Source: Tardiphaga sp. vice304 (GTDB lineage: Bacteria > Pseudomonadota > Alphaproteobacteria > Rhizobiales > Xanthobacteraceae). Taken from it: a stretch of DNA of 64,000 bases. Both the position numbers and the translations under genes were made by a program. The notes under the pieces were generated by a model. It made no database searches, had not been told where the DNA came from, and saw only the letters and a list, made by a program, of their open reading frames with translations. The stretch covers positions 4,452,001 to 4,516,000 of the forward strand of contig NZ_CP041402.1 of the NCBI RefSeq assembly GCF_007018905.1. Reading direction: 5' to 3'. Positions within the stretch are counted from its first letter, which is position 1. The number at the start of each line of letters is the position of its first letter. Shown piece after piece: positions 46,558-54,208 of this stretch.

Positions 46558-47880
46558 ATGCCCGATGCCGCCCGCGGCCTGATGATCGCCGCGCCGCGTT
46601 CCGGCAGCGGCAAGACCACCGTGACGATCGGCCTGCTGCGCGCGCTGCGTAACAAGGGGTTTCGCGTCGGCGGCGTCAAATGCGGTCCGGATTACATCGA
46701 TCCCGCGTTCCATGCCGCGGCGAGCGGACGGCCCAGCCTCAATCTCGACAGTTGGGCGATGCGTTCCGATCTGATCGCGCGGCTCGCGCGTGAGGCCTCA
46801 GCCGAATCCGAATTGGTGATCTGCGAGGCCTCGATGGGACTGTTCGACGGCGTGCCTGCGGCAACCGGACGCTCGGGCTCGTCCGCCGATATCGCCGCCG
46901 CGCTCGGCCTGCCGGTCGTGCTGGTGATCGACGTCAGCGGGCAATCGCAATCCGCCGGCGCCATCGTTCGGGGGTGCTTGGGATTCGACCCGCGCGTCAC
47001 CATCGCCGGGGTGATTCTCAACCGCGTCGGCAGCGCGCGGCATCTGCGGCTGGTGACCGAGGGCATCGCGCCTTTGGGCCTTCCGATTCTCGGCGCCCTA
47101 CCGAAATCTCCGGGAATCGTTTTGCCGGAGCGACATCTCGGACTCGTGCAGGCGGGCGAGACATCCGACCTCGACGCGCGGCTCGATGCGATGGCCGGCT
47201 TCGTCAGCGAGCATGTCGATCTTGATGCGATCGCCGCGCTGGCTTCGGCGTCCAACGCCGATGCGGCTCCATCTGCGCAAGCCGCATTGCCGCCGCCGGG
47301 ACGACGCATCGCGATGGCCAGAGATCAGGCGTTTTCCTTCATCTATCCGCATCTGTTGTCGGGCTGGCGCAGCGCCGGCGCCGAGATTTCGTTCTTCTCG
47401 CCGCTGGCGAATGAAGCACCGCCGGAGCAGTGCGATATCTGCTGGCTGCCGGGTGGTTATCCGGAACTGCACGCCGGACGGCTTGCGGCGTCGGCCGTCT
47501 TTCTGAGCGGACTGCGGCAATTCGCCGAAACGCGGCCGGTGCATGGCGAATGCGGAGGCTACATGACGCTCGGCGAGACACTGACCGACAAGGAAGGCGT
47601 CGTACATCGCATGGCCGGCTTGCTCAGTGTCCGCACCAGCTTTGCGGCCCGCAAGATGCACCTCGGCTATCGCGAAGCGCGACTCGCTGCGGACGGTTGT
47701 CTCGGCAAGACCGGCGCGACGTTTCGCGGCCATGAATTCCACTACGCCACGATTATCGACCAGGGCGACGACGCGCCGTTCGCGCTGGCAACGGATGCCT
47801 ACGACAGCGAGCCGGTGGCCGCAGGAAGCCGACGCCGCAATGTCACCGGCAGCTTCTTTCATCTGGTGGCGCAGGTCTAA
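46558..47880 (+). CDS. cobB: Hydrogenobyrinic acid a,c-diamide synthase
   Basis: A 440-residue glutamine amidotransferase of the CobB/CbiA family. The N-terminal domain has LMIAAPRSGSGKTTVTIGLL and FRVGGVKCGPDYIDPAFH. ICEASMGLFDGV lies near residue 89. The C-terminal domain has VHGECGGYMTLGETL with the nucleophile Cys near 328 and FRGHEFHYATI. I use the ATG at 46558 (GGAG 7 bp upstream); 46555 and a GTG at 46543 are alternatives. It supplies the diamide substrate for CobN. A perfect terminator follows. Confidence 0.94.
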   Translation: MPDAARGLMIAAPRSGSGKTTVTIGLLRALRNKGFRVGGVKCGPDYIDPAFHAAASGRPSLNLDSWAMRSDLIARLAREASAESELVICEASMGLFDGVPAATGRSGSSADIAAALGLPVVLVIDVSGQSQSAGAIVRGCLGFDPRVTIAGVILNRVGSARHLRLVTEGIAPLGLPILGALPKSPGIVLPERHLGLVQAGETSDLDARLDAMAGFVSEHVDLDAIAALASASNADAAPSAQAALPPPGRRIAMARDQAFSFIYPHLLSGWRSAGAEISFFSPLANEAPPEQCDICWLPGGYPELHAGRLAASAVFLSGLRQFAETRPVHGECGGYMTLGETLTDKEGVVHRMAGLLSVRTSFAARKMHLGYREARLAADGCLGKTGATFRGHEFHYATIIDQGDDAPFALATDAYDSEPVAAGSRRRNVTGSFFHLVAQV

Positions 47881-47881
47881 A

Positions 47882-47913
47882 CGCAAAAAGCCGGCGTTGC
47901 CGCCGGCTTTTCG
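47882..47913. terminator. Bidirectional terminator between cobB and rpoH
   Basis: AAAAGCCGGCG, a 4-base loop and CGCCGGCTTTT form a perfect stem with A-run on one side and T-run on the other, so it can end transcripts of both convergent genes. Confidence 0.88.
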
Positions 47914-47930
47914 CTTAACATTCCATCCGC

Positions 47931-48830
47931 TCAGTAGGCAGCTTCCATCGCCGCCTGCTCCTGGCGGGCGATGGTGCCCTTGACCGCGGTCTGCACCTTC
48001 TCGAAGGCACGCACCTCGATCTGGCGGACGCGCTCGCGGGAGACGCCGAACTCCGTGGCGAGATCCTCCAGCGTCATCGGGTCGTCTGCCAGGCGACGCG
48101 CCTCGAAGATACGCTTCTCGCGCGGGTTGAGCACGCCGATCGCGCCGTTCAGCGCCTGACGGCGGTGATCCAGTTCCTCATGCTCGGCCAGCACCGCTTC
48201 CTGCGTCGGCGCATGGTCGACCAGCCAGTCCTGCCATTCGCCGGCCTCGCCATCGTCCCGGATCGGGGCGTTGAGCGACGCATCGCCGCCGAGGCGGCGG
48301 TTCATGTCGACCACGTCCTGCTCGGTGACGCCGAGGCGCTTGGCAATGATCTTGACCTGATCCGGGCGCATATCGCCCTCGTCCAGCGCCGAGATCTTGC
48401 TCTTCGCCTTGCGCAAATTGAAGAACAGTTTTTTCTGGTTCGCGGTGGTGCCCATCTTCACGAGCGACCACGAGCGCAGGATGTACTCTTGAATCGATGC
48501 CTTGATCCACCACATGGCGTAGGTGGCGAGGCGGAAGCCCTTCTCGGGCTCGAACCGCTTCACCGCCTGCATCAGGCCGACGTTGCCTTCCGAGACGACC
48601 TCGGAGATCGGCAGGCCGTAGCCGCGATAGCCCATCGCGATCTTGGCGACGAGCCGCAAATGGCTGGTCACGAGATGATGCGCCGCGTCGCGGTCGTCAT
48701 GCTCGCGCCAGGACTTGGCGTACATATATTCCTGCTGGGGTTCCAGCATCGGAAATTTGCGGATTTCCGACAGGTAGCGGGACAGTCCGGATTCTCCGTT
48801 GAGAACCGGCAGTGTAGCTGTACGGGCCAT
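47931..48830 (-). CDS. rpoH: RNA polymerase sigma-32 (heat-shock) factor
   Basis: A 299-residue sigma factor. Region 1.2/2: LSRYLSEIRKFPMLEPQQEY and LVTSHLRLVAKIAMGYRGYG. Region 2.3-2.4 has GNVGLMQAVKRFEPEKGFRL then ATYAMWWIKASIQEYILRSW, and LVKMGTTANQKKLFFNLRKAK is the RpoH box, the hallmark of sigma-32. Region 4 helix-turn-helix: LEDLATEFGVSRERVRQIEVRAFEKV. GGAGGG lies 8 bp before the ATG. Relatives of this genus often have several rpoH copies, so which paralogue this is cannot be said. Confidence 0.95.
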   Translation of the reverse strand: MARTATLPVLNGESGLSRYLSEIRKFPMLEPQQEYMYAKSWREHDDRDAAHHLVTSHLRLVAKIAMGYRGYGLPISEVVSEGNVGLMQAVKRFEPEKGFRLATYAMWWIKASIQEYILRSWSLVKMGTTANQKKLFFNLRKAKSKISALDEGDMRPDQVKIIAKRLGVTEQDVVDMNRRLGGDASLNAPIRDDGEAGEWQDWLVDHAPTQEAVLAEHEELDHRRQALNGAIGVLNPREKRIFEARRLADDPMTLEDLATEFGVSRERVRQIEVRAFEKVQTAVKGTIARQEQAAMEAAY

Positions 48831-49045
48831 GGTAGCACCCTCCAGTCGTTCAGGCCCCCGATAGCGGCGGGCCAGGCAGCGAGCGCGTTACTAAAGCCGC
48901 TCTTGCTGCGATGTTCCACGTTGCATGTTCAACGCAGACGCAACATACACCTGACTACAGGCGTATTGGAAGTGAACTTTCTGTCACGTCCGCGTGTTAC
49001 TTAAATAACTTATTGGAATACCTCAATTTAATATATGCATCTGCG

Positions 49046-50074
49046 TCATTCCGTCACCGCCAGGGCATCGCGCAGGCGGGCGAGGTCGGGCGGCAGGTCG
49101 GAAATCCATTCGAGAATCTCGCCACTGCGCGGGTGTTCGAGGGCCAGCAGATAGGCGTGCAGCGCCTGGCGATCGAGTTCGGCCAGCGCCTTCTGGCTGA
49201 CGGGACCCAGCGCATTGCTCTTGGTCTTGAAATGCGGACCATACACTGAATCGCCCATCAGCGGATGCTGGATATGCGCCAGATGGACGCGAATCTGGTG
49301 GGTACGGCCGGTCTCGAGCTGGCACGCCAGAAGGCTGGCGACCGGCCGGCCGTGGCGATCGTCGAAGGTCTGCTGCACTTCCCAATGCGTCACCGCCTCG
49401 CGGCCGGTATCGCGCACCGCCATTTTCTCGCGGGCATAGGGATGGCGGTCGATCGGCGCCTCCACGGTGCCGCGCTGCCGGTTCGGCACGCCCCAGGCAA
49501 ACGCCATGTAGCCCCGCCGCATCTCGTTGGTGCGGCCGTGGTCGGCGAACTGCGCGGACAGCGACTGGTGCGCGTGGTCGTTCTTGGCAACCACCATCAG
49601 GCCGGTGGTATCCTTGTCGAGCCGGTGCACGATGCCCGGCCGCTTGACGCCGCCGATCCCCGACAGGATCGCGCCGCAATGGGCGATCAGCGCGTTGACC
49701 AGCGTGCCGGTCTCGTGGCCGGCGGCGGGATGCACCACCAGCCCCTTCGGCTTGTTGATGACGATGATGTCCTCGTCCTCGAACACGATATCGAGCGCGA
49801 TGTCCTCGCCTTCCGGCTCGGCGGCGACCGCCGGCGGCACGTCGATTGTGATCGTATCGCCCGCAGTGACATGATAAGCGGGGTCGCGAACGGCATCGGC
49901 GCCGATCCTGACCTGCCCGGCCAGAATCAGCGCCTTCAGCCGCGAGCGCGACAGCGCGGGACTGCGCACCGCCAGCACGCGGTCGAGCCGCACCGAGCCC
50001 TCATCGCCCTGCACCGTGACGTCCAGCGTGACATCGTTGGTGGCGGGTATGCCCTGATCAGAAGAGTTTTGCAT
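49046..50074 (-). CDS. rluD: 23S rRNA pseudouridine synthase, RluD type
   Basis: A 342-residue protein from ATG 50074 (MQNSSDQGIPATN). An N-terminal S4 RNA-binding domain (RLDRVLAVRSPALSRSRLKALI) is followed by the catalytic domain with IVHRLDKDTTGLMVVAKND near residues 147-165, carrying the catalytic Asp, and GRTHQIRVHLAHIQHPLMGD near 242-261. It isomerises uridines in helix 69 of 23S rRNA. The start overlaps that of the divergent gene at 50073, with CATG shared. Confidence 0.92.
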   Translation of the reverse strand: MQNSSDQGIPATNDVTLDVTVQGDEGSVRLDRVLAVRSPALSRSRLKALILAGQVRIGADAVRDPAYHVTAGDTITIDVPPAVAAEPEGEDIALDIVFEDEDIIVINKPKGLVVHPAAGHETGTLVNALIAHCGAILSGIGGVKRPGIVHRLDKDTTGLMVVAKNDHAHQSLSAQFADHGRTNEMRRGYMAFAWGVPNRQRGTVEAPIDRHPYAREKMAVRDTGREAVTHWEVQQTFDDRHGRPVASLLACQLETGRTHQIRVHLAHIQHPLMGDSVYGPHFKTKSNALGPVSQKALAELDRQALHAYLLALEHPRSGEILEWISDLPPDLARLRDALAVTE

Positions 50075-50408
50075 GACTGAACCTGTTGCGCCCGATCCGA
50101 ACCCTGAAGCGACCGCGGCCATGATGGCGAAGGTCAGGCGGATGATGCTGATTGCCGGGCTGACCACTGCGCTGGGCGTGGGCGCACTGCTCGTTGTGAT
50201 CGGCTACCGCCTTTTCAAGTCCGAGGGAAGCGTCGTGACGCAAGCTACCACGGCGACCCTGCCGAAAGGTGCCAGAATCCTGTCCACGGCGGTCGCCGGC
50301 GACCGCCTGGTGCTGACGCTGGATGTCGGCGACGCCACCGAGATCCGCACCTTTGACGCCAAGACGCTGAAGCCGGCCGGCACGCTGAAATTCGCGCAGG
50401 AACCGTAA
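50073..50408 (+). CDS. Small membrane protein, function unknown (DUF6476-like)
   Basis: A 111-residue protein. After an acidic N-terminus a single hydrophobic segment (about residues 27-45, IAGLTTALGVGALLVVIGYRL) is followed by a soluble C-terminal half rich in Thr and Asp (GDRLVLTLDVGDATEIRTFD). It probably faces the periplasm. The frame has the local codon bias and keeps conserved synteny with rluD in related genomes as I recall, but its role is unknown. Its ATG is fused to that of rluD on the other strand. Confidence 0.78.
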   Translation: MTEPVAPDPNPEATAAMMAKVRRMMLIAGLTTALGVGALLVVIGYRLFKSEGSVVTQATTATLPKGARILSTAVAGDRLVLTLDVGDATEIRTFDAKTLKPAGTLKFAQEP

Positions 50409-50493
50409 ATCCAACGCCGTCGCTTCTATTCCCATCAAACCTCCTTTTGGCATCTTGCCACCGCCATCCATCTTGGCTATTGCTTGCCTCAAT

Positions 50494-50568
50494 GCTCCCT
50501 TCGTCTAGCGGTTAGGACGTTGCCCTCTCACGGCGAAAACAGCGGTTCGATTCCGCTAGGGAGCACCA
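50494..50568 (+). tRNA. tRNA-Glu (anticodon CTC)
   Basis: The acceptor arms GCTCCCT (50494-50500) and AGGGAGC (50558-50564) pair perfectly. The anticodon loop CTCTCAC sits between TTGCC and GGCGA, giving anticodon CTC. The T-arm has GGTTCGATTCC, and discriminator A plus encoded CCA follow. The phage integrase gene begins 125 bp downstream. Confidence 0.96.
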
Positions 50569-50575
50569 TTTTCCC
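50541..50575. other. Probable left attachment site (attL) in the tRNA-Glu 3' end
   Basis: Integrases of this type often use the T-arm and 3' end of a tRNA gene, which stays intact after integration. Here the integrase lies just downstream. The exact core cannot be fixed without the right end. Confidence 0.5.
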
Positions 50576-50692
50576 CTTAAGGTGCTGATCTCTCACACAC
50601 TTAATTGTCGGAAATTGTCAAACCGCCCCAAGGTTTGACAGTCGTCATCCCACAGGTCACGGTTAGGTTCCATTTACGGGAACCGATTTGCA

Positions 50693-51823
50693 ATGCCGCG
50701 CTCGCTGCCAAAGTACGTTCAGGCGTTCACCGACCGACACAATAAGCCTCGCTTCTACTTCCGCCGCGCAGGCGTGAAGCGCCAGCCACTGCCCGGCCTG
50801 CCCTACACCCCAACCTTCATGCTCGCGTACGGCGCGGCCTTGGAAGCCTCGCAGCTCGCAGGCGTGAAGTCTGGCAGCAAGGTGCGACTCAGTAAGACGG
50901 AAGGCCCCAAGGTCGCGCCGCTGCCGGGATCGATGTCGGCGCTGGTCGCCGAATACAAAGCCTCGAAATACTTCGGCAGACTGGGGCCGACCACCATCAA
51001 GAATTACACCCGGCTCTTCGACAAGCTGGAAGCTGAGGTCGGCACCTTCCCGGTCAAGAAGATGCGCCGGGCCGACGTCGAGCGCATGATCGACCGCAGG
51101 GTTAAGGCTGGCGGTCCCGAGGCTGGCAACAGCGTGCGCCGCGTCCTGAAGCTGCTCATGAAGGTCGCGGTCCAGCGAGGCTATCGCGAGGACAACCCCA
51201 CCCTTGGCGTCGAGAAGGCCGAGGCCCCCTTGGGAAAGAAGGGCTACCGGACGTTCAGCGAGGCCGACGTGTCAGCCTTCATCGCCAAGTTCCCCTTGGG
51301 CACCCGCCAGTACCTCGCCCTGTCCCTCCTGCTCTGCACGGCGCAACGGCGGTCCGACGTGGTCAAGCTCAGCCCCAAGAACATTGTGGGGACCTATGAC
51401 CCGACCGACTTCGCGGGGCGGCGGCTGGCGCTGACCCAGATCAAGACAGGGAAGCAGCTGGTCATCCCCATCGCGGATATGTTGCGGGAAGCTCTTGCGG
51501 TCGCGGCGGTGCCGGCCGGTGCGCCAGCTTTCATGCGGACAAAGGATGGCAGAGCGTACACCCCCGAATCGTTCTCCAACCTTTTCAGCGCGTGGTCTAA
51601 GCGTGCCGGCATAACCGAACAGGCTTCGCCTCATACCCTGCGCAAGGCTGCAGCTCGCCGGCTGGCACAGGCGGGCTGTTCCGTCCACATGATCGCGGCC
51701 ATGACCGGCCACGACTCCCTTGCCGAGGTCGAGAACTACACCAAGGCAGCCGAGCAAGAAGGGCTGGCTGACATGGCTATGCTGCAGCTACAGCGTCCCA
51801 AGGGTTTACCTCAACCTCTGTAA
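50693..51823 (+). CDS. int: Phage-type tyrosine integrase
   Basis: A 376-residue recombinase. An N-terminal arm/core-binding part is followed by the catalytic domain: LSLLLCTAQRRSDVVKLSPKN with the first Arg near residue 218, then the HTLRKAAARRLAQAG box (His, Arg) near 314 and MTGHDSLAEVENYTKAAEQ with the nucleophile Tyr near 345. All key residues look present. It should excise and integrate the element at tRNA-Glu. The 3' end overlaps the antisense excisionase-like gene by 47 bp. Confidence 0.92.
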   Translation: MPRSLPKYVQAFTDRHNKPRFYFRRAGVKRQPLPGLPYTPTFMLAYGAALEASQLAGVKSGSKVRLSKTEGPKVAPLPGSMSALVAEYKASKYFGRLGPTTIKNYTRLFDKLEAEVGTFPVKKMRRADVERMIDRRVKAGGPEAGNSVRRVLKLLMKVAVQRGYREDNPTLGVEKAEAPLGKKGYRTFSEADVSAFIAKFPLGTRQYLALSLLLCTAQRRSDVVKLSPKNIVGTYDPTDFAGRRLALTQIKTGKQLVIPIADMLREALAVAAVPAGAPAFMRTKDGRAYTPESFSNLFSAWSKRAGITEQASPHTLRKAAARRLAQAGCSVHMIAAMTGHDSLAEVENYTKAAEQEGLADMAMLQLQRPKGLPQPL

Positions 51824-52019
51824 CGAGGTCGTCGAAAGCGGCGTCGAGCCGCTTCATATCCCAGATCACGCAGCCGCCCAGCCTGACAGGCTTGGGCATG
51901 ATGCTGTCGGTAACAAGCTGGTCGAACTTCGAAGCGCTCACCCCGATATATGCGGCGGCATCCTCGCGTCGAAGGCCTCGACGGGGGCGATGGTTCGGTC
52001 GTTCAGTTGCGGTAGGCAT
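51777..52019 (-). CDS. AlpA/excisionase-like small DNA-binding protein
   Basis: An 80-residue basic protein. The motif LRREDAAAYIGVSASKFDQLVTDSIMPKPVRLGG followed by VIWDMKRLDAAFDDL is the winged-helix/MerR-like AlpA pattern used by recombination directionality factors. AGGAAAT lies 10 bp before the ATG. It is antisense to the last 47 bp of int, so transcription of one interferes with the other. An excisionase role is inferred from motif and position. Confidence 0.75.
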   Translation of the reverse strand: MPTATERPNHRPRRGLRREDAAAYIGVSASKFDQLVTDSIMPKPVRLGGCVIWDMKRLDAAFDDLVTEVEVNPWDAVAAA

Positions 52020-52099
52020 GGTGATGGATTTCCTGCCCGGTACTCAGTCGGGGCGCGGGGAAGATGTTGTTTCTAATTTTTCTAAAGGTCGTTCGTCTT

Positions 52100-52113
52100 A
52101 AGGCTTAAGCCTT
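52100..52113. promoter_or_regulatory. Perfect 14-bp palindrome between divergent genes
   Basis: AAGGCTTAAGCCTT is a perfect palindrome, 81 bp upstream of the excisionase-like gene and 55 bp before the gene on the plus strand. It could be a binding site for the AlpA-like protein or a regulator; there is no further evidence. Confidence 0.4.
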
Positions 52114-52138
52114 GCCGCCTGTCCTGTCGAACGGGTGG

Positions 52139-52156
52139 AAAGCTGAGCGGACGATA
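52139..52156. repeat. 18-bp direct repeat, left copy
   Basis: AAAGCTGAGCGGACGATA occurs here and again at 52561-52578, on either side of a 130-codon gene. It ends 11 bp before the gene's ATG. The repeat is too long to be chance. Confidence 0.85.
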
Positions 52157-52167
52157 ACCCCGAGCTG

Positions 52168-52560
52168 ATGCGCCTGGCATCAGACGTACTGCGAGGCCTG
52201 CGGGATGGCTCTCTCCGGATCACCACTTTGGGCGCTAACTTTGCACTTTACTGCCAACCACCACGTGAGCTACATTTTGAGAACTACTATGTGCCACGCT
52301 ACGGGTGGCTTAACTCGCACAGCTTTGATGAAATGCGTCGTAAACCCTTCGTAAGTCTATGGACGCCCGAAGATGTTGCACGTCTGGAAGCCCTGCTAGA
52401 TGCGGGGGCCTCTGCAGTACGTGCGGCTGCCGCAATGAACCGCACAATCATCTCTGTTCAGACGAAGGCAAGGCAAATTGGGAGACCGTTTCCGCACAAA
52501 CGTGCCGTTAAACGCGCTACGCTTGTGAAAGGGATGGCGGCACGTCCCGGACCCAATTGA
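52168..52560 (+). CDS. Unknown protein with C-terminal SANT/Myb-like helix-turn-helix
   Basis: A 130-residue protein. The N-terminal half (LYCQPPRELHFENYYVPRYGWL) is not recognised. The C-terminal part has WTPEDVARLEALLDAGASA followed by RAAAAMNRTIISVQTKARQIG, similar in pattern to SANT/Myb or GcrA-like DNA-binding helices (Trp start, regularly spaced Ala). A basic tail follows. It is bounded by 18-bp direct repeats, the second copy beginning directly after the stop. The start ATG has only a weak ribosome site. Confidence 0.65.
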   Translation: MRLASDVLRGLRDGSLRITTLGANFALYCQPPRELHFENYYVPRYGWLNSHSFDEMRRKPFVSLWTPEDVARLEALLDAGASAVRAAAAMNRTIISVQTKARQIGRPFPHKRAVKRATLVKGMAARPGPN

Positions 52561-52578
52561 AAAGCTGAGCGGACGATA
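52561..52578. repeat. 18-bp direct repeat, right copy
   Basis: Identical to 52139-52156 (AAAGCTGAGCGGACGATA). It starts immediately after the TGA of the enclosed gene. Confidence 0.85.
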
Positions 52579-52744
52579 GCCAAGGCACCGTTGCGGCCCT
52601 AATCGGGCCTACCGCTGGCCTCGCTTAACGCATAGACGAGAAGTTCGCTAACCCCTATTGTCGTCTTCGCGGGCGCTACTACGCTCGCCGAGCCAGTTTT
52701 TGAACTAAGATTTTTTTGGTTAGTTGCGTCGGCGTGGGGGCAAG

Positions 52745-53710
52745 ATGTGGGACTTATCAGCGCGTGAATTTGCGAACAACTTGCCCGCGCTTTGTTGGAT
52801 CGCCCAACCCGATGGCTACATCGCTTGGTACAACAAGAGATGGTACGAATTTACTGGCGCAACCGTTGAAGAAATGGAAGGCTGGGGCTGGCAGTCTGTC
52901 CATAAGCCTGAAGAACTTCCTGGGGTACTTGAGCGGTGGCGCGGCTCGATATCCTCTGGAGAACCGTTTGAAATGGTTTTCCCGCTGCGGAAATTCGACG
53001 GCACCTTTACTCCATTTCTGACGCGGGTAAATCCTGCGAGAAATGAAAGCGGTGAGATCACTGCTTGGTATGGGGTCAACACCGAAATAACCGAGCAAGT
53101 GCAGGCGGAAGATGCACTCGCTCTGCTAGCAAACGAGCTGAGCCACCGCATCAAAAACATATTTGCCGTCGTTTCGGGTTTGATATCGTTCTCAGCACGA
53201 TCCGTCCCCGCCTGCCGAGAGTTTTCATTTGAGTTATCAAAACGAATTGCTGCATTGGGCAAAGCACACGATTTTATTCGCCCGCACAATGCTTCATCAT
53301 CCAAGCTCATCGCCACTTCAATGTTCGACCTCATTCATCAGTTACTTGCCCCCTATCAACGAGACGAGCGAATTCTCATTACCGGAAAAGACTTGCAGGT
53401 GAACGAGCGAGCGACAATGTCTCTTGCTCTGCTTTTCCATGAGCTTGCTACCAACTCCACAAAATACGGATCGCTATCGACTGCGGAAGGCCTAGTCGAG
53501 ATTTCTACAGAGGTAACCGAGACCGCGTTGAAAATTAATTGGGAAGAGAAGCGCGGTCCTCCGGTCGCAACTCCAATGAGTTTAGGTTTCGGCTCAAATC
53601 TAACGCGAATTAGCATCGAGGCGCAGCTCAGTGGGAGAATTACCTATGACTGGAAACCGAAAGGATTGATCGTCTGTGCATCCATACCCTTGGAGGCCGT
53701 GCTACCATAG
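52745..53710 (+). CDS. PAS-HWE-family sensor histidine kinase
   Basis: A 321-residue soluble kinase. An N-terminal PAS domain (LPALCWIAQPDGYIAWYNKRW to GVNTEITEQ; residues about 12-120) precedes the HWE domain: phosphoacceptor ELSHRIKNIFAVVSGLISF near 131-149, N-box LLFHELATNSTKYGSLS near 230, and the Trp-x-Glu motif INWEEKRGPP. The glycine-rich end GFGSNLTRISIEAQLSG completes the ATP lid. I use the ATG at 52745 with GGGGG upstream; a TTG at 52724 is less likely. No response regulator is adjacent. DNA is AT-richer than the core genome, consistent with phage cargo. Confidence 0.88.
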   Translation: MWDLSAREFANNLPALCWIAQPDGYIAWYNKRWYEFTGATVEEMEGWGWQSVHKPEELPGVLERWRGSISSGEPFEMVFPLRKFDGTFTPFLTRVNPARNESGEITAWYGVNTEITEQVQAEDALALLANELSHRIKNIFAVVSGLISFSARSVPACREFSFELSKRIAALGKAHDFIRPHNASSSKLIATSMFDLIHQLLAPYQRDERILITGKDLQVNERATMSLALLFHELATNSTKYGSLSTAEGLVEISTEVTETALKINWEEKRGPPVATPMSLGFGSNLTRISIEAQLSGRITYDWKPKGLIVCASIPLEAVLP

Positions 53711-53832
53711 CCATTTTGAAGAAGAACGTTTTGCAAGTGACCGACACAAGATTTTCTTAATCTTCCCGCAGTACGAACATGGCGGGGATCGGCCTCATGT
53801 GGCGCGGTCGATCTCTGTTCTCAAAACAATAC

Positions 53833-53871
53833 AAGCCGTCGCGGTGATATCGTCGCGGCGGCTTCTTTTTG
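53833..53871 (+). terminator. Intrinsic terminator downstream of the kinase gene
   Basis: AAGCCGTCGCG and CGCGGCGGCTT pair over 11 bp (one G-T) with a 10-base loop, followed by CTTTTTGTT. It would end plus-strand transcripts of the kinase. Confidence 0.8.
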
Positions 53872-53895
53872 TTACCGACATAGTCATGGGTCTCG

Positions 53896-54208
53896 CTAAC
53901 GTGGCGCATCACTGATAAAGCGCACACCTATAGTATTTTCTTTGCGCCACACCACTTCGCAGGAAAGTACCACCGTTTCCATCTCAAGTACCAATGTAAA
54001 TTTGTCGGGAATGCCGATTGGGCTTGTCACACCGAGCGCAGCGCCAGTTTTCGAGACGTTTCGCACAGGTGCACGTGATCGCACCGCCGTTCGCGAAAGT
54101 CATTCTGCCAGCCTTAAGCACACGACGGCGCGGCGCAATCCGCCCCTCCGGCTGAACGTCCCCCTTCGTCGTGCGCTGATCAGGCAACGTCGTGCTCGAT
54201 GATTTCAT
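53896..54208 (-). pseudogene. PilZ-domain protein gene broken by a single-base insertion
   Basis: Two minus-strand frames join to one PilZ-type protein. The first part (from ATG 54208) has EGRIAPRRRVLKAGRMTF and FANGGAITCT, containing the RxxxR c-di-GMP motif. The second part (to the stop at 53896) has VRNVSKTGAALGVTSPIGIP and VVWRKENTIGVRF. They meet where TGCACC is followed by one extra T before GTGCGA (base 54067 on the plus strand); without it the frame would read through as CTVRNVSKTG. It is either a disabled gene or a sequence error. It overlaps the diguanylate cyclase stop region (54180). Confidence 0.8.
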
